Positions 15,519 to 23,570 of a stretch of 37,408 bases of DNA are shown here, piece after piece. Under the pieces are notes generated by a model. That model did no database searches. It saw only the letters and a list, made by a program, of their open reading frames with translations, and was not told where the DNA came from. Both the position numbers and the translations under genes were made by a program. The number at the start of each line of letters is the position of its first letter. Position 1 is the first letter of the stretch. This DNA is from Candidatus Zhuqueibacterota bacterium. GTDB lineage: Bacteria; Zhuqueibacterota; Zhuqueibacteria; Thermofontimicrobiales; Sulfurfontimicrobiaceae. The stretch lies in contig JAFGMA010000362.1 in assembly GCA_016927835.1 (NCBI GenBank), forward strand, positions 1-37,408, read 5' to 3'.

Positions 15519-18500
15519 ATGATCCGTTATAAGCGCCTGTGTTTTTCGATCCTTTTCAGCATAAATATGCTTTGCGGATCTGGTTCATTTAACGATTGCA
15601 CTGCCGGGAGCGTCACTTTAATCGAAAATCCGCGCCAATCCGGTATTCAACTGCACTACATGATCATCGCTGCTGCGCCAGCTCACCAGGACAGTTCCTT
15701 GCGGCTGCTGGCAGATTTTCGTGCCGAACACGATGGATTCGATATCGGAATTCTTTCAGATTCTACAATTTATTCTGAATTTCCGGATCGAAACGCGGCT
15801 TCTTCTATAAGGCAATGTCTTATTTATGTTTATGAAAACTGGGACCTGCCATACATCGAAAACTACCCGTTTTTCTATTTATTGCTCGTGGGAGACGCAA
15901 CAGCGGGCGATGTGTTCTCACTGCCAATTCATCATGATGCAGCTTATCCAGATCGTGCCTCTGACTTCTATTTCGCCTGCCTGAATGATGATAATGGTGA
16001 TGGATTGGTCGACGAAGACGACAAGGTTCCTGACATTGCGCTGGGACGTTTTTCAGTGGGTGATCGGTTCGAGCTTCAGGCGATGGTACATAAAACCATT
16101 GCCCACGAGAATGGTATTCAATCCGCGGCAGAACGCGCGATTCACTTTTTCAACGGATTCAAAACTTCGGGTGAACGCAATAAAGTCAGGTCGGTTTATT
16201 CCGAAATGCAAACTCAATTTGAGTCTCAATCTGAGTATCGACTGGCAGCCTATTATGATGATAATATCGTGACCACCCAGGAATTTCGTGATAGCTTGCT
16301 CACTTGTCTTCGCTTCAAAAACTCCGATATCCTGATTTACCACGGGCATGGCGGACACACTGTCTGGTCTGATGGTTTTGGTTTCAATTATTTGAGCTCG
16401 GAAGATGCCCGGAACCTGCTTTCCAAGAATCCTTCAGTTATTTTAGCCTTTTCATGTTCGACGCTGAAAATTGATTCCACCGTTGATTGCCTGGGCGAAG
16501 CGCTTGTGAATACTCCTGATGGCGGCAAGTGCGCATACTGGGGATCACCAGCGATTGAATCTGTTCAGAACGGTGCAAAGTTCAACTTATTCATGACAAA
16601 ATATATAGCAAAAGGCAGTCAAACACTCGGAGGCATCCTGTTTCTCACATTGCGCGATCTATCGCTGAACGTGTACCCTTTTCCGAATTATTTGCTCCTC
16701 GGCGATCCCGCACTCCGCCTTCGTCAACATGGGTATAGCATTATTCCCAGGATAAACAGTGCCGTATCGTTTGTGAAGCGGTATCGTGAGAATTATCCTG
16801 ATACGGTAAAAGTGACAATTTTCAATCAGAGTTTACTCCCTTCGGGTGAATTCACAATTACAGTATTTCAAAATGATGCTGCCGGCAAACTAGCAATGTT
16901 TGATGCACCCCAAACCATATCGTTTTTTGAGGCTGAATCCATGCATACGGTTCATTTTTTGGGAGATGCCATTTATCAGAATGGTGACTTTCTACCGACG
17001 ATACGGATCACCTCTGATGCGCCTTTTGTCGGCGATTCGCTCTTCTCGGTCCAAATTACCCCTGCCCCACTCGTTGATGCTGCTATCAGCGAATTGGGAT
17101 TCGAGATCAATGAGCAGCTTTCGGAAGAGCCCGATAGCATCGTCTTCGAGCTTTCCAATTTCGGTCCCGATTCCATTGCTGATTATACAATTTATATATT
17201 AAACAAAACAAGGGACTATGTAAATTCTTTTCCTTCGTCAGGCATCGATTATCATTCACGCTACTGGGACAATCCGGTTCTTCAGGGCTATTCATCGCGG
17301 CGGATGAAGTTGCCCAATCCGGAAATCAGATTAGCCTTTGAAAATACAATTGTCGTATCGGTCGGTATCAGGGGTGATGAAAAAGATGTGAATGAAAAAA
17401 ACAATCGGGATAGCTGCCTGACAGCGCCCTATTTCAAAGATACCTTCCGATTTACACGGAAGGATGATTTCCTTGAAGATATTGGGCTATCATTTATTGA
17501 TAACCAATGGATCTGTGTTGATCTAAAATTCAATGATCTGAATAATGATTTGCGCGATGATTTGATTATCTGCTTTTATGATACCACGTCAAACATGTCA
17601 CATCTGAGAGTGCTTAAAAATTGCGGCGAATCCGGCTATGAAGATTACACCAGCCGGCTGGGATTAGACGCTTCGCTGACAAAGTTCGGTGCGCCCTGGC
17701 TTTTGGTTCTTGACCTCAACCATGATAAATACCTGGATTTCATTTATGCCAATTCCGTGGGAGGCTATGTCGCATTCATCAATCATGAATTTACACGCTT
17801 CATCCAATATCCGTGCAGAACACCTGCGGGCAGCAATTGGATTTTTCGTTACCCATTGATAGTTGCCGATTTGGATGACAAGCCTTCGGATTTGGAATTG
17901 CTCTCGATACATCACAGTGATGGCAAAAATGAGGTTCAAATTGTTAAATATCTTGAAGATGGAATTTTTTATTCGGATACATCACATGCCACTTTCGCTG
18001 ATAGCGCTTTATATCAGTTTTTCAGCCAAACTCGCGCCTGGTATTACGGCGATTTTATACTTTTTTTTGATTATAACATGGACGCGAAGCCGGATATCAT
18101 CAAATTCGAAAATAGCGCCAAACCGTACCTTCTAAAAGGAATTTACAAAAACCAGCATGGGCAATTCATCGAGGACACAACCTGGACTGAGAAGGATTTT
18201 TATTTTTTTGAATTTTGGGACATCGATTTTGACGGCGCTGTCGAAATAATCGGCGCACGTGACTATGTCGATTATTCTGAAGAACGATTGATGCGCAAAA
18301 AATACACACATGCCCCCAAACTGTCGGGTCAATCTCCTAAATATCTGCTATGTGATTTCGATAACTCAACAGTTTGCGATTTTTTGTATCGCAATCAAAC
18401 ATTTGGCACCGGCATTACGTTTGAACTGGCTCAAAGCCACCAACCAACGTATGCGTTATGCGATCGCGAGTTGGAATGGGTAACGTTAGCCGATTATGAT

Positions 18501-19208
18501 CACGATGGTGATACCGATATTTTTTTCCCCCAATCATACCTGTATTATCCGTTTGGCGGAGCCAATTCGTTTAACCTGCTCCGGGCTCACTATGCCAATA
18601 ACTGGCTGGATATTGAATTATCGGGCGTGGAGAGCAACGCGTTTGGATTGGGAGCCAGGGTGATTATTTATTTCGGGGGAAGATGCTTCGGGCGAATGCA
18701 ACAAAACTACTTTTTATCCCCCACCGGTTTTGATCGCATTTCCAATTTTGGCGATTTCCGCGCGCTGCACTTCGGATTAGGCACTTCGAATCGGGTGGAT
18801 TCGGTCATCGTTTTTTGGACCAGCGGACATATCGATCGCCTTCGAGACGTGCCGATTAATCAACGCATTGAAATTACCGAAGGTATTGGAATTACAGCCA
18901 CCCCCGGAATGGACATTGAAGCATTTCAACTGCTGGGCAATTATCCGAATCCGTTCAATAGCACCACAATCATCCGCCTGAAATTGCCGCATGCCGCCTG
19001 CACCGGCGTTGGCACGTTGAAAATCTATGATGTGTTGGGTCGCGAAGTCTGTTCCACTCGATTTAATATCCCGGGCTGCGCCGGCTATCATAATATCGTG
19101 TGGAATGGGCAGGATAATTCCAGTCGATTGGTGAGTTCCGGTGTTTATTTTTATGAAATCCGCATAGAAAATCTGCGCAGGGTTGGAAAAATGCTGTTGG
19201 TGCGTTGA
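15519..19208 (+). CDS. Secreted C25 (gingipain-like) peptidase with CRTAC-type repeats and T9SS sorting domain
   Basis: A 1229-residue exported multidomain protein. After a signal peptide (about 1-25), a caspase/gingipain-type fold covers about 45-405: LLLVGDA (121-127), a Ca-loop-like DDNGDGLVDEDD (157-168), catalytic His277 in YHGHGG (274-279), catalytic Cys313 in AFSCSTL (310-316), and LLGDPALRLR closing the domain. About 515-620 resembles a CARDB-like beta domain (ELSNFGPDSIADYTI). Residues about 640-1020 carry FG-GAP/VCBS-like repeats with calcium-style DxNxD loops (DLNNDLRDD, DYDHDGDTD). An ASPIC/UnbV-type module follows (NNWLDIELSG ... HFGLG, about 1028-1120), then a T9SS sorting domain (LLGNYPNPFN near 1142, SSGVYFYEI near the end). 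The combination suggests a surface protease anchored or delivered by T9SS. The substrate is unknown. The reading frame is intact and both catalytic residues are present. Confidence 0.88.
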   Translation: MIRYKRLCFSILFSINMLCGSGSFNDCTAGSVTLIENPRQSGIQLHYMIIAAAPAHQDSSLRLLADFRAEHDGFDIGILSDSTIYSEFPDRNAASSIRQCLIYVYENWDLPYIENYPFFYLLLVGDATAGDVFSLPIHHDAAYPDRASDFYFACLNDDNGDGLVDEDDKVPDIALGRFSVGDRFELQAMVHKTIAHENGIQSAAERAIHFFNGFKTSGERNKVRSVYSEMQTQFESQSEYRLAAYYDDNIVTTQEFRDSLLTCLRFKNSDILIYHGHGGHTVWSDGFGFNYLSSEDARNLLSKNPSVILAFSCSTLKIDSTVDCLGEALVNTPDGGKCAYWGSPAIESVQNGAKFNLFMTKYIAKGSQTLGGILFLTLRDLSLNVYPFPNYLLLGDPALRLRQHGYSIIPRINSAVSFVKRYRENYPDTVKVTIFNQSLLPSGEFTITVFQNDAAGKLAMFDAPQTISFFEAESMHTVHFLGDAIYQNGDFLPTIRITSDAPFVGDSLFSVQITPAPLVDAAISELGFEINEQLSEEPDSIVFELSNFGPDSIADYTIYILNKTRDYVNSFPSSGIDYHSRYWDNPVLQGYSSRRMKLPNPEIRLAFENTIVVSVGIRGDEKDVNEKNNRDSCLTAPYFKDTFRFTRKDDFLEDIGLSFIDNQWICVDLKFNDLNNDLRDDLIICFYDTTSNMSHLRVLKNCGESGYEDYTSRLGLDASLTKFGAPWLLVLDLNHDKYLDFIYANSVGGYVAFINHEFTRFIQYPCRTPAGSNWIFRYPLIVADLDDKPSDLELLSIHHSDGKNEVQIVKYLEDGIFYSDTSHATFADSALYQFFSQTRAWYYGDFILFFDYNMDAKPDIIKFENSAKPYLLKGIYKNQHGQFIEDTTWTEKDFYFFEFWDIDFDGAVEIIGARDYVDYSEERLMRKKYTHAPKLSGQSPKYLLCDFDNSTVCDFLYRNQTFGTGITFELAQSHQPTYALCDRELEWVTLADYDHDGDTDIFFPQSYLYYPFGGANSFNLLRAHYANNWLDIELSGVESNAFGLGARVIIYFGGRCFGRMQQNYFLSPTGFDRISNFGDFRALHFGLGTSNRVDSVIVFWTSGHIDRLRDVPINQRIEITEGIGITATPGMDIEAFQLLGNYPNPFNSTTIIRLKLPHAACTGVGTLKIYDVLGREVCSTRFNIPGCAGYHNIVWNGQDNSSRLVSSGVYFYEIRIENLRRVGKMLLVR

Positions 19209-19225
19209 TGCGAATCCAGGCAATA

Positions 19226-19278
19226 GCTTGCTTGAAAAAACGTAATTGTTGGGAAATAGTACCTGAATGTAAGCAAGC
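19226..19278. terminator. Weak inverted repeat between convergent genes
   Basis: GCTTGCTT (19226-19233) is complementary to AAGCAAGC (19271-19278) over eight bases, with a 37-base loop and then ATTTTC. It lies in the 183-base gap between the convergent C25 and PPIase genes, where a terminator is expected, but the long loop and short T-run make it doubtful. Confidence 0.25.
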
Positions 19279-19391
19279 ATTTTCATGCTGTGGTAAATCG
19301 AAGGCTCTTTTTTAAGCAAGGAAATATCACTTTTCGCTTCCGTTCAGGGCAGAGGTAAAAGGGCTTTTCGTTTCCAATCTAAAAAGGCGAA

Positions 19392-20810
19392 TTATTTCTT
19401 TTCCGCTCGTTCCTGATTTTGAATTTCTTTCCTATTTCGCGCTTCCTGCAGCGCAGCATTAAATTTATCAGTCACTAATTGGAAATGATACTTCTTTTTC
19501 ATCGAGGCTTCAAAATCATCTTTAACACTCCGCTCGATCTGGAAATAATTTTGCTGGGAATCGGGATTCGCTTCTTTGAAAGCGGCGATCATTGCCTGCG
19601 CCTTTTCTTTTACGGCTTTATGATAAAGAATCGAGTGTAGCACTGAATTTTTTATTTCGTCCAATTGCTGGACAACCTCCGGGATTTTATCTATTCCCAA
19701 TTCTTTCGCATGTCGTGCAAATATGAATTGTTGTGAAAGATAGATCAGACGGTCATTCAGTCCTGCCATATCGTCCGGTGCTTTTTTTCGGTCTTCGAAT
19801 ATATTTGCTGCGGTGATTTTTCCGCCATCCCATTCAGCGAGTGTTTTTCCCAAATCGCGTGTCGTCAGCGCCTGGAAATTCAATACCTGTATATCTGAGG
19901 ATTTTTCATCACCGCCTGCTGCATGTTTTATTTCATCAATTGCTTTCTGGTTGATTTGGTAATGATATTTGGGCGCAAGTTGCTGAAACCGCTCATAAGC
20001 ATATTTCCTGATTAAATGCCGACGTGTACGATAAAGCGAAGCCCAAATCTTATCCCTGATTTTTGCCAGTTCCGGAACCGGCACATCCCGCTTTTCGCCT
20101 TTATACAAAATATAATATCCCTCAAATCCGCGGACGGGCTTCGAATGCGAATCGTCCTGCAACGTATCCATTACCGTACGGAGCACGGCATCACCCAGCG
20201 ATTCCCTGATTACGAAGCCTAAATCGCCGCCTTTTTGGTTGGTCGTTATATCTTGTGAATATTTTTTTGCCAACGCCTCGAAATTTTCACCGGCTTGCAG
20301 CTTTTTATAAACCAGGTCGATTGTATCCTTTTGCGTCTTCTCAAATTCTTCAGTAGACGTTTGAAGAACCGGACGCATGATATAGCGCATTTTATATTGA
20401 GGTGAATATTCAGCGTAGAACTTATTGATCAGGCTATCGGTTATTATGGCTTCGATGATCTCCTGGCGCATATAGCGGTAGAATAATATCCTCGTTTCAT
20501 TTTTTTCCGTGAGCACAGAATACGATGAATCCAGATCGAGTTTTCTTTCTTTGGCTTCCAGGATGGTCATTTTTTCCATCGCCTTGATAACGAGGATTTC
20601 CTTGAGATTTTCCTCTGTTGGAAATTTGTCAGGCTTATATTGTGCACTCAAAAGGTAATGATCGATATATTCAGCTTGCGTCACCACCCCACCGTTGAAT
20701 TTAGCCAGCACAGGACCCTCAGCTTTCCTGGTGCAACTGACAAAAATGATATTCGGCAATACTACCAAAGCGATAATCGCACTGCAAATAATTTTAGAAT
20801 AAGAATGCAT
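19392..20810 (-). CDS. Lipoprotein peptidyl-prolyl isomerase (SurA/PpiC-like)
   Basis: A 472-residue exported lipoprotein: a hydrophobic leader ends at FVSC, with Cys26 as the probable lipidated residue. The N-terminal SurA/PrsA-type helical region (about 33-135) has KFNGGVVTQAEYIDHYL and ILVIKAMEK. A PpiC/parvulin rotamase domain spans about 140-240, with LQAGENFEALAKKYSQD (171-187), GGDLGFV (194-200) and GYYILYKGEK (231-240). A long charged, helical tail follows, rich in Lys, Gln and Glu. Such proteins isomerise prolyl bonds and chaperone exported or outer-membrane clients in the periplasm. It lies downstream of, and in the same direction as, the duplicated secreted protein, but a strong terminator separates them, so it is probably a separate transcript. 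Confidence 0.85.
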   Translation of the reverse strand: MHSYSKIICSAIIALVVLPNIIFVSCTRKAEGPVLAKFNGGVVTQAEYIDHYLLSAQYKPDKFPTEENLKEILVIKAMEKMTILEAKERKLDLDSSYSVLTEKNETRILFYRYMRQEIIEAIITDSLINKFYAEYSPQYKMRYIMRPVLQTSTEEFEKTQKDTIDLVYKKLQAGENFEALAKKYSQDITTNQKGGDLGFVIRESLGDAVLRTVMDTLQDDSHSKPVRGFEGYYILYKGEKRDVPVPELAKIRDKIWASLYRTRRHLIRKYAYERFQQLAPKYHYQINQKAIDEIKHAAGGDEKSSDIQVLNFQALTTRDLGKTLAEWDGGKITAANIFEDRKKAPDDMAGLNDRLIYLSQQFIFARHAKELGIDKIPEVVQQLDEIKNSVLHSILYHKAVKEKAQAMIAAFKEANPDSQQNYFQIERSVKDDFEASMKKKYHFQLVTDKFNAALQEARNRKEIQNQERAEKK

Positions 20811-20970
20811 TTATCTCGTTTTTCCCATTTAATTTTGCTTTCTCTAGCAAGTATCGAGTATTATAATTTCTGATTAATCGAATCGAGTGCCTCCACAAGT
20901 CGGCTCTAAGCCGCAAATACTGGAAGTGGTTCGACAAAATCAGTTGTATCGGTTCAGACGGCTGAATAAA

Positions 20971-21004
20971 AGAAAGGGATTGCTCCGAAGAACAATCCCT
21001 TTCT
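20971..21004 (-). terminator. Rho-independent terminator after the 697-residue protein gene
   Basis: AGAAAGGGATTG (20971-20982) pairs perfectly over 12 bases with CAATCCCTTTCT (20993-21004) around a ten-base loop. On the minus strand the stem is followed by TTTTATT. It lies 17 bases past the stop codon at 21021 and should end that transcript before the PPIase gene. Confidence 0.87.
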
Positions 21005-21020
21005 GATGAAAAGAATCGGT

Positions 21021-23114
21021 TTACTTAAGCAAATTCATCTTTTTGGTGATCGTGGTAGAGCCGGAGGTCAATTTATAAATGTAAACACCACTTGAAACTA
21101 ACTGACCCAAATCATTTCTACCATTCCACTTAACCTGATAATTGCCGGCTGGTTTTGTTTCCTCGACCAGCGTGCGAACTTTTTGACCCAGTGCGTTGTA
21201 AATAACCAGCTTGACTTCAGCCGTGTTAGGAACGCTGTATTTGATATTGGTCACAGGATTAAATGGGTTGGGATAATTTTCCTCAAGGACGAACTTCTTT
21301 GCGAGGAGTGAATTTGCATTATCAACAGCAGCGCCGCCACCAACGGTGAATTGTCCGCGCGGTGTCATATCGACACCCCAGTCATCCATAGGCGTTTCGA
21401 TCATGGCAGCAACACCGATAACATCGCCTGGCTTCAGCACATCGACACCGAGTTTGTTGCTCCAATATTTCTTTACTAAACCGAGAGACTGACCCATTTC
21501 AAGAAAATCGAAGCCCCAGGCGTGGGCGTTGAAATACACCATGTCATCGACTAAAGAGGCATCATCGCTTTCCATGCATGGAAGCATGCCGTCATGCATG
21601 AAGCTTTTGGCTGAATCCGGATCGGTGACTTCATTCCAGTAAATATCATAATCCGCGCCGGCGTCGGTTTTGCTGTCAATTTCGGAAACATCGGCAGCAT
21701 AGTATTCAACCTGTCTTATGCCTGAATTTTTGATACCACCACTATCCGGATGAGGCGGCGTTTTCCAACCCTGGCATCCCCACATCAAGTAGGTGTCGGC
21801 ACCAATCGGATCCGTATTGGGCATGCTCTGGCTAGCCAGATAACCAACCGGTGTGTAATGCGCTTCATAATAGTGACTATCCCAACCGGTGGTTACATCA
21901 TTATCCAAATCCAGCAAAAGATGGTAATAGCCACGCGATCGGTTGATTGGAACACCTTCATATTCGCCCTGGTCAGCCATATTAGGCCAGGCAGGACCGC
22001 CCTGGAAACGGACAAACCAGTAAATGGCATTTTCAGCATCATTTACAAAGGCTTTCACTTCTTTAACATCCACGATATCTGTCACAGCAGCGCCAACCTC
22101 TGATGGGAAGTAGCCGTCGACGTTATCGACTGCTTCAAGCAATAGAGACTGAGCCTCCCAATCTGCATCATCGCCATCAAAGTCGATGCCGTTCGGACGT
22201 ACGGGAATTTCCGGGCAGGCAAATTCACCCCTGGGGGTCATATCGACGCCCCAGTCATCAGCCGGGGTTTCAATCATGGCAGCGACACCAATGATATCGC
22301 CCATGTTGAAGTAATCCATTCCTTTGTTTTCCCAGTATTTCTGGATCATGGTCAATTCAACGCCCATTTCGAGGAAATCACTACCCCAGGCATGACCCAT
22401 CCAGTAATAGCGACCGTCAACGAGTGTAGCATCATCGCTTTCCATCACTGGCAGGGTTCCGTTCCAGGCAAACGCTTTTGCTGAATCCGGATTGGAAACT
22501 TCGTTCCAAAAAATGTCATAATCTGCGCCAGCGTCGGTTTTGCTGTCAATTTCGGAAACATCGGCAGAATAATATTCGACCTGTCTAATGCCTGAATTTT
22601 TGATACCACCACTATCAGGATGAGGCGGAGTTTTCCAACCCTGGCATCCCCACATTAAGTAGGTATCGGCACCAATCGGATCGGTATTGGGCATGCTCTG
22701 ACTAGCCAGATAACCGACCGGCGTATAATGCGCTTCATAATAGTGACTATCCCATCCGCTGGTTACATCATTATCCAAATCCAGCAGAAGATGGTAGTAG
22801 CCACGCGATCGGTTGATGGGAACGCCTTCGTATTCGCCCTGGTCAGCCATGTTCGGCCAGGCGGGACCGCCTTGGAAACGAATCATAAAATACATGACAT
22901 TACCGACAATGGTTGCTTTCACTTCTTTAACATCCACGATATCGGTAACGGCAGCACCCACTTCCGAAGGAAAATAGCCGTCTACGTTATCAACAGCTTC
23001 CAACAGCAGCGGCAGATCAGCCCAGTCGCTATCATCCTGGTCCAGCTTAATAATCGAGAAAGCTGGCGCAGCAAGTAAAGCCAACACTATCAGTAGCAAA
23101 AAAAACTTTTTCAT
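21021..23114 (-). CDS. Secreted protein with two near-identical tandem domains and T9SS sorting domain
   Basis: A 697-residue exported protein with a clean signal peptide (MKKFFLLLIVLALLAAPAFS). It holds two tandem copies of a roughly 290-residue beta-rich domain (about 22-305 and 312-595). Each starts with an acidic DxDDxDW motif and repeats NVDGYFPSEVGAAV, GWDSHYYEAHYTPVGYL, TYLMWGCQGWKTPPHPDSGG and a DDWGVDMTPRG end. The opening recalls CBM9/DOMON-like sugar-binding domains, but I cannot assign a named family. The last 100 residues are a canonical T9SS sorting domain (ENYPNPFNPVTNIKYSVP ... SSGVYIYKL). An AGGAGG site sits five bases from the ATG, followed upstream by a second orphan site. 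A strong terminator lies downstream. A likely role is a surface or secreted binding protein; the ligand is unknown. Confidence 0.85.
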   Translation of the reverse strand: MKKFFLLLIVLALLAAPAFSIIKLDQDDSDWADLPLLLEAVDNVDGYFPSEVGAAVTDIVDVKEVKATIVGNVMYFMIRFQGGPAWPNMADQGEYEGVPINRSRGYYHLLLDLDNDVTSGWDSHYYEAHYTPVGYLASQSMPNTDPIGADTYLMWGCQGWKTPPHPDSGGIKNSGIRQVEYYSADVSEIDSKTDAGADYDIFWNEVSNPDSAKAFAWNGTLPVMESDDATLVDGRYYWMGHAWGSDFLEMGVELTMIQKYWENKGMDYFNMGDIIGVAAMIETPADDWGVDMTPRGEFACPEIPVRPNGIDFDGDDADWEAQSLLLEAVDNVDGYFPSEVGAAVTDIVDVKEVKAFVNDAENAIYWFVRFQGGPAWPNMADQGEYEGVPINRSRGYYHLLLDLDNDVTTGWDSHYYEAHYTPVGYLASQSMPNTDPIGADTYLMWGCQGWKTPPHPDSGGIKNSGIRQVEYYAADVSEIDSKTDAGADYDIYWNEVTDPDSAKSFMHDGMLPCMESDDASLVDDMVYFNAHAWGFDFLEMGQSLGLVKKYWSNKLGVDVLKPGDVIGVAAMIETPMDDWGVDMTPRGQFTVGGGAAVDNANSLLAKKFVLEENYPNPFNPVTNIKYSVPNTAEVKLVIYNALGQKVRTLVEETKPAGNYQVKWNGRNDLGQLVSSGVYIYKLTSGSTTITKKMNLLK
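21361..23056. repeat. Intragenic direct duplication with 870-bp period
   Basis: Matching sites recur at exactly 870 bases, i.e. 290 codons: for example the same GGTTACATCATTATCCAAAT at 21891 and 22761. By hand I count about 24 mismatches in a 360-base stretch (21661 onward against 22531 onward), many of them synonymous. The two copies are both inside the 697-residue protein, so this is a recent domain duplication or one kept alike by gene conversion. Confidence 0.9.
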
Positions 23115-23172
23115 CTGGTCCTCCTAGTACTATGATAATTAATTAATTAGTTAAATAAGCAAATTTTCGGGG

Positions 23173-23183
23173 CACCTCCTTTC
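23173..23183 (-). promoter_or_regulatory. Orphan Shine-Dalgarno in the leader of the duplicated secreted protein
   Basis: Read on the minus strand this is GAAAGGAGGTG, complementary over 11 bases to the usual 3' end of bacterial 16S rRNA, but no reading frame of meaningful length starts after it. The true start is about 58 bases further on and has its own AGGAGG. Such orphan sites near a 5' end can stabilise mRNA by binding 30S subunits, as in STAB-SD elements; that role is inferred. Confidence 0.4.
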
Positions 23184-23461
23184 AATTAAGCGTTAATGCG
23201 ATCTGCATCATTTGTAAATAGCTGACATTTCAACTCGAACCGGATTTATACGGATGGCTGTTATTCGGCCAGGAAAAGAACTCAGTCGGCTTCCGCATTC
23301 GTTGCGCAGTTCTCGATTGAAATGCTTGCTGAAGTTTGCAGAACGCTTTGATTTATTCGATCTCTAAAAATTCAAAAGACATTTTCGCTGATCGATTCGA
23401 TTTCTTATGTAATGCTTGTCTATCAAGAGCCTGTCGTTTGTTGTCGTTCCCGCCAGGCTTG

Positions 23462-23496
23462 TTCCCGAATGTTTTTATCGGGAAAGCATTCGGGAA
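23462..23496. repeat. REP-like hairpin element
   Basis: TTCCCGAATG (23462-23471) and CATTCGGGAA (23487-23496) form a perfect ten-base stem with a 15-base loop that itself contains TATCGGGAAA. There is no T-run on the minus strand, so it is more like an intergenic palindromic repeat than a terminator, although it follows the SurA-like gene by 75 bases. Only one copy is in the window. Confidence 0.45.
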
Positions 23497-23570
23497 TAAC
23501 ATAACTGGTTCAGGTTTTTATTGATTTCTTATTGATTTTCGAAAATCACACCTTTTCGGATATACTCACA

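Larger units (their letters stand above)
23115..23570. other. Intergenic region between the SurA-like lipoprotein and the duplicated secreted protein
   Basis: This 456-base gap precedes the 697-residue protein on the minus strand. It contains the functional AGGAGG site (23120-23125), an orphan Shine-Dalgarno (23173-23183) and a repeat-type hairpin (23462-23496). I see no convincing promoter hexamers and no RNA gene. Confidence 0.45.

Noticed and set aside
20811..20885. TATAAT motif upstream of the PPIase gene as a promoter
   Set aside because: A TATAAT occurs on both strands here, but I found no matching -35 box at 16-18 bases on the minus strand.
21361..23056. Regular repeats considered as a CRISPR array
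   Set aside because: The repeat unit is 870 bases, in frame and coding. No 25-40-base repeats with regular spacers were seen anywhere in the window.
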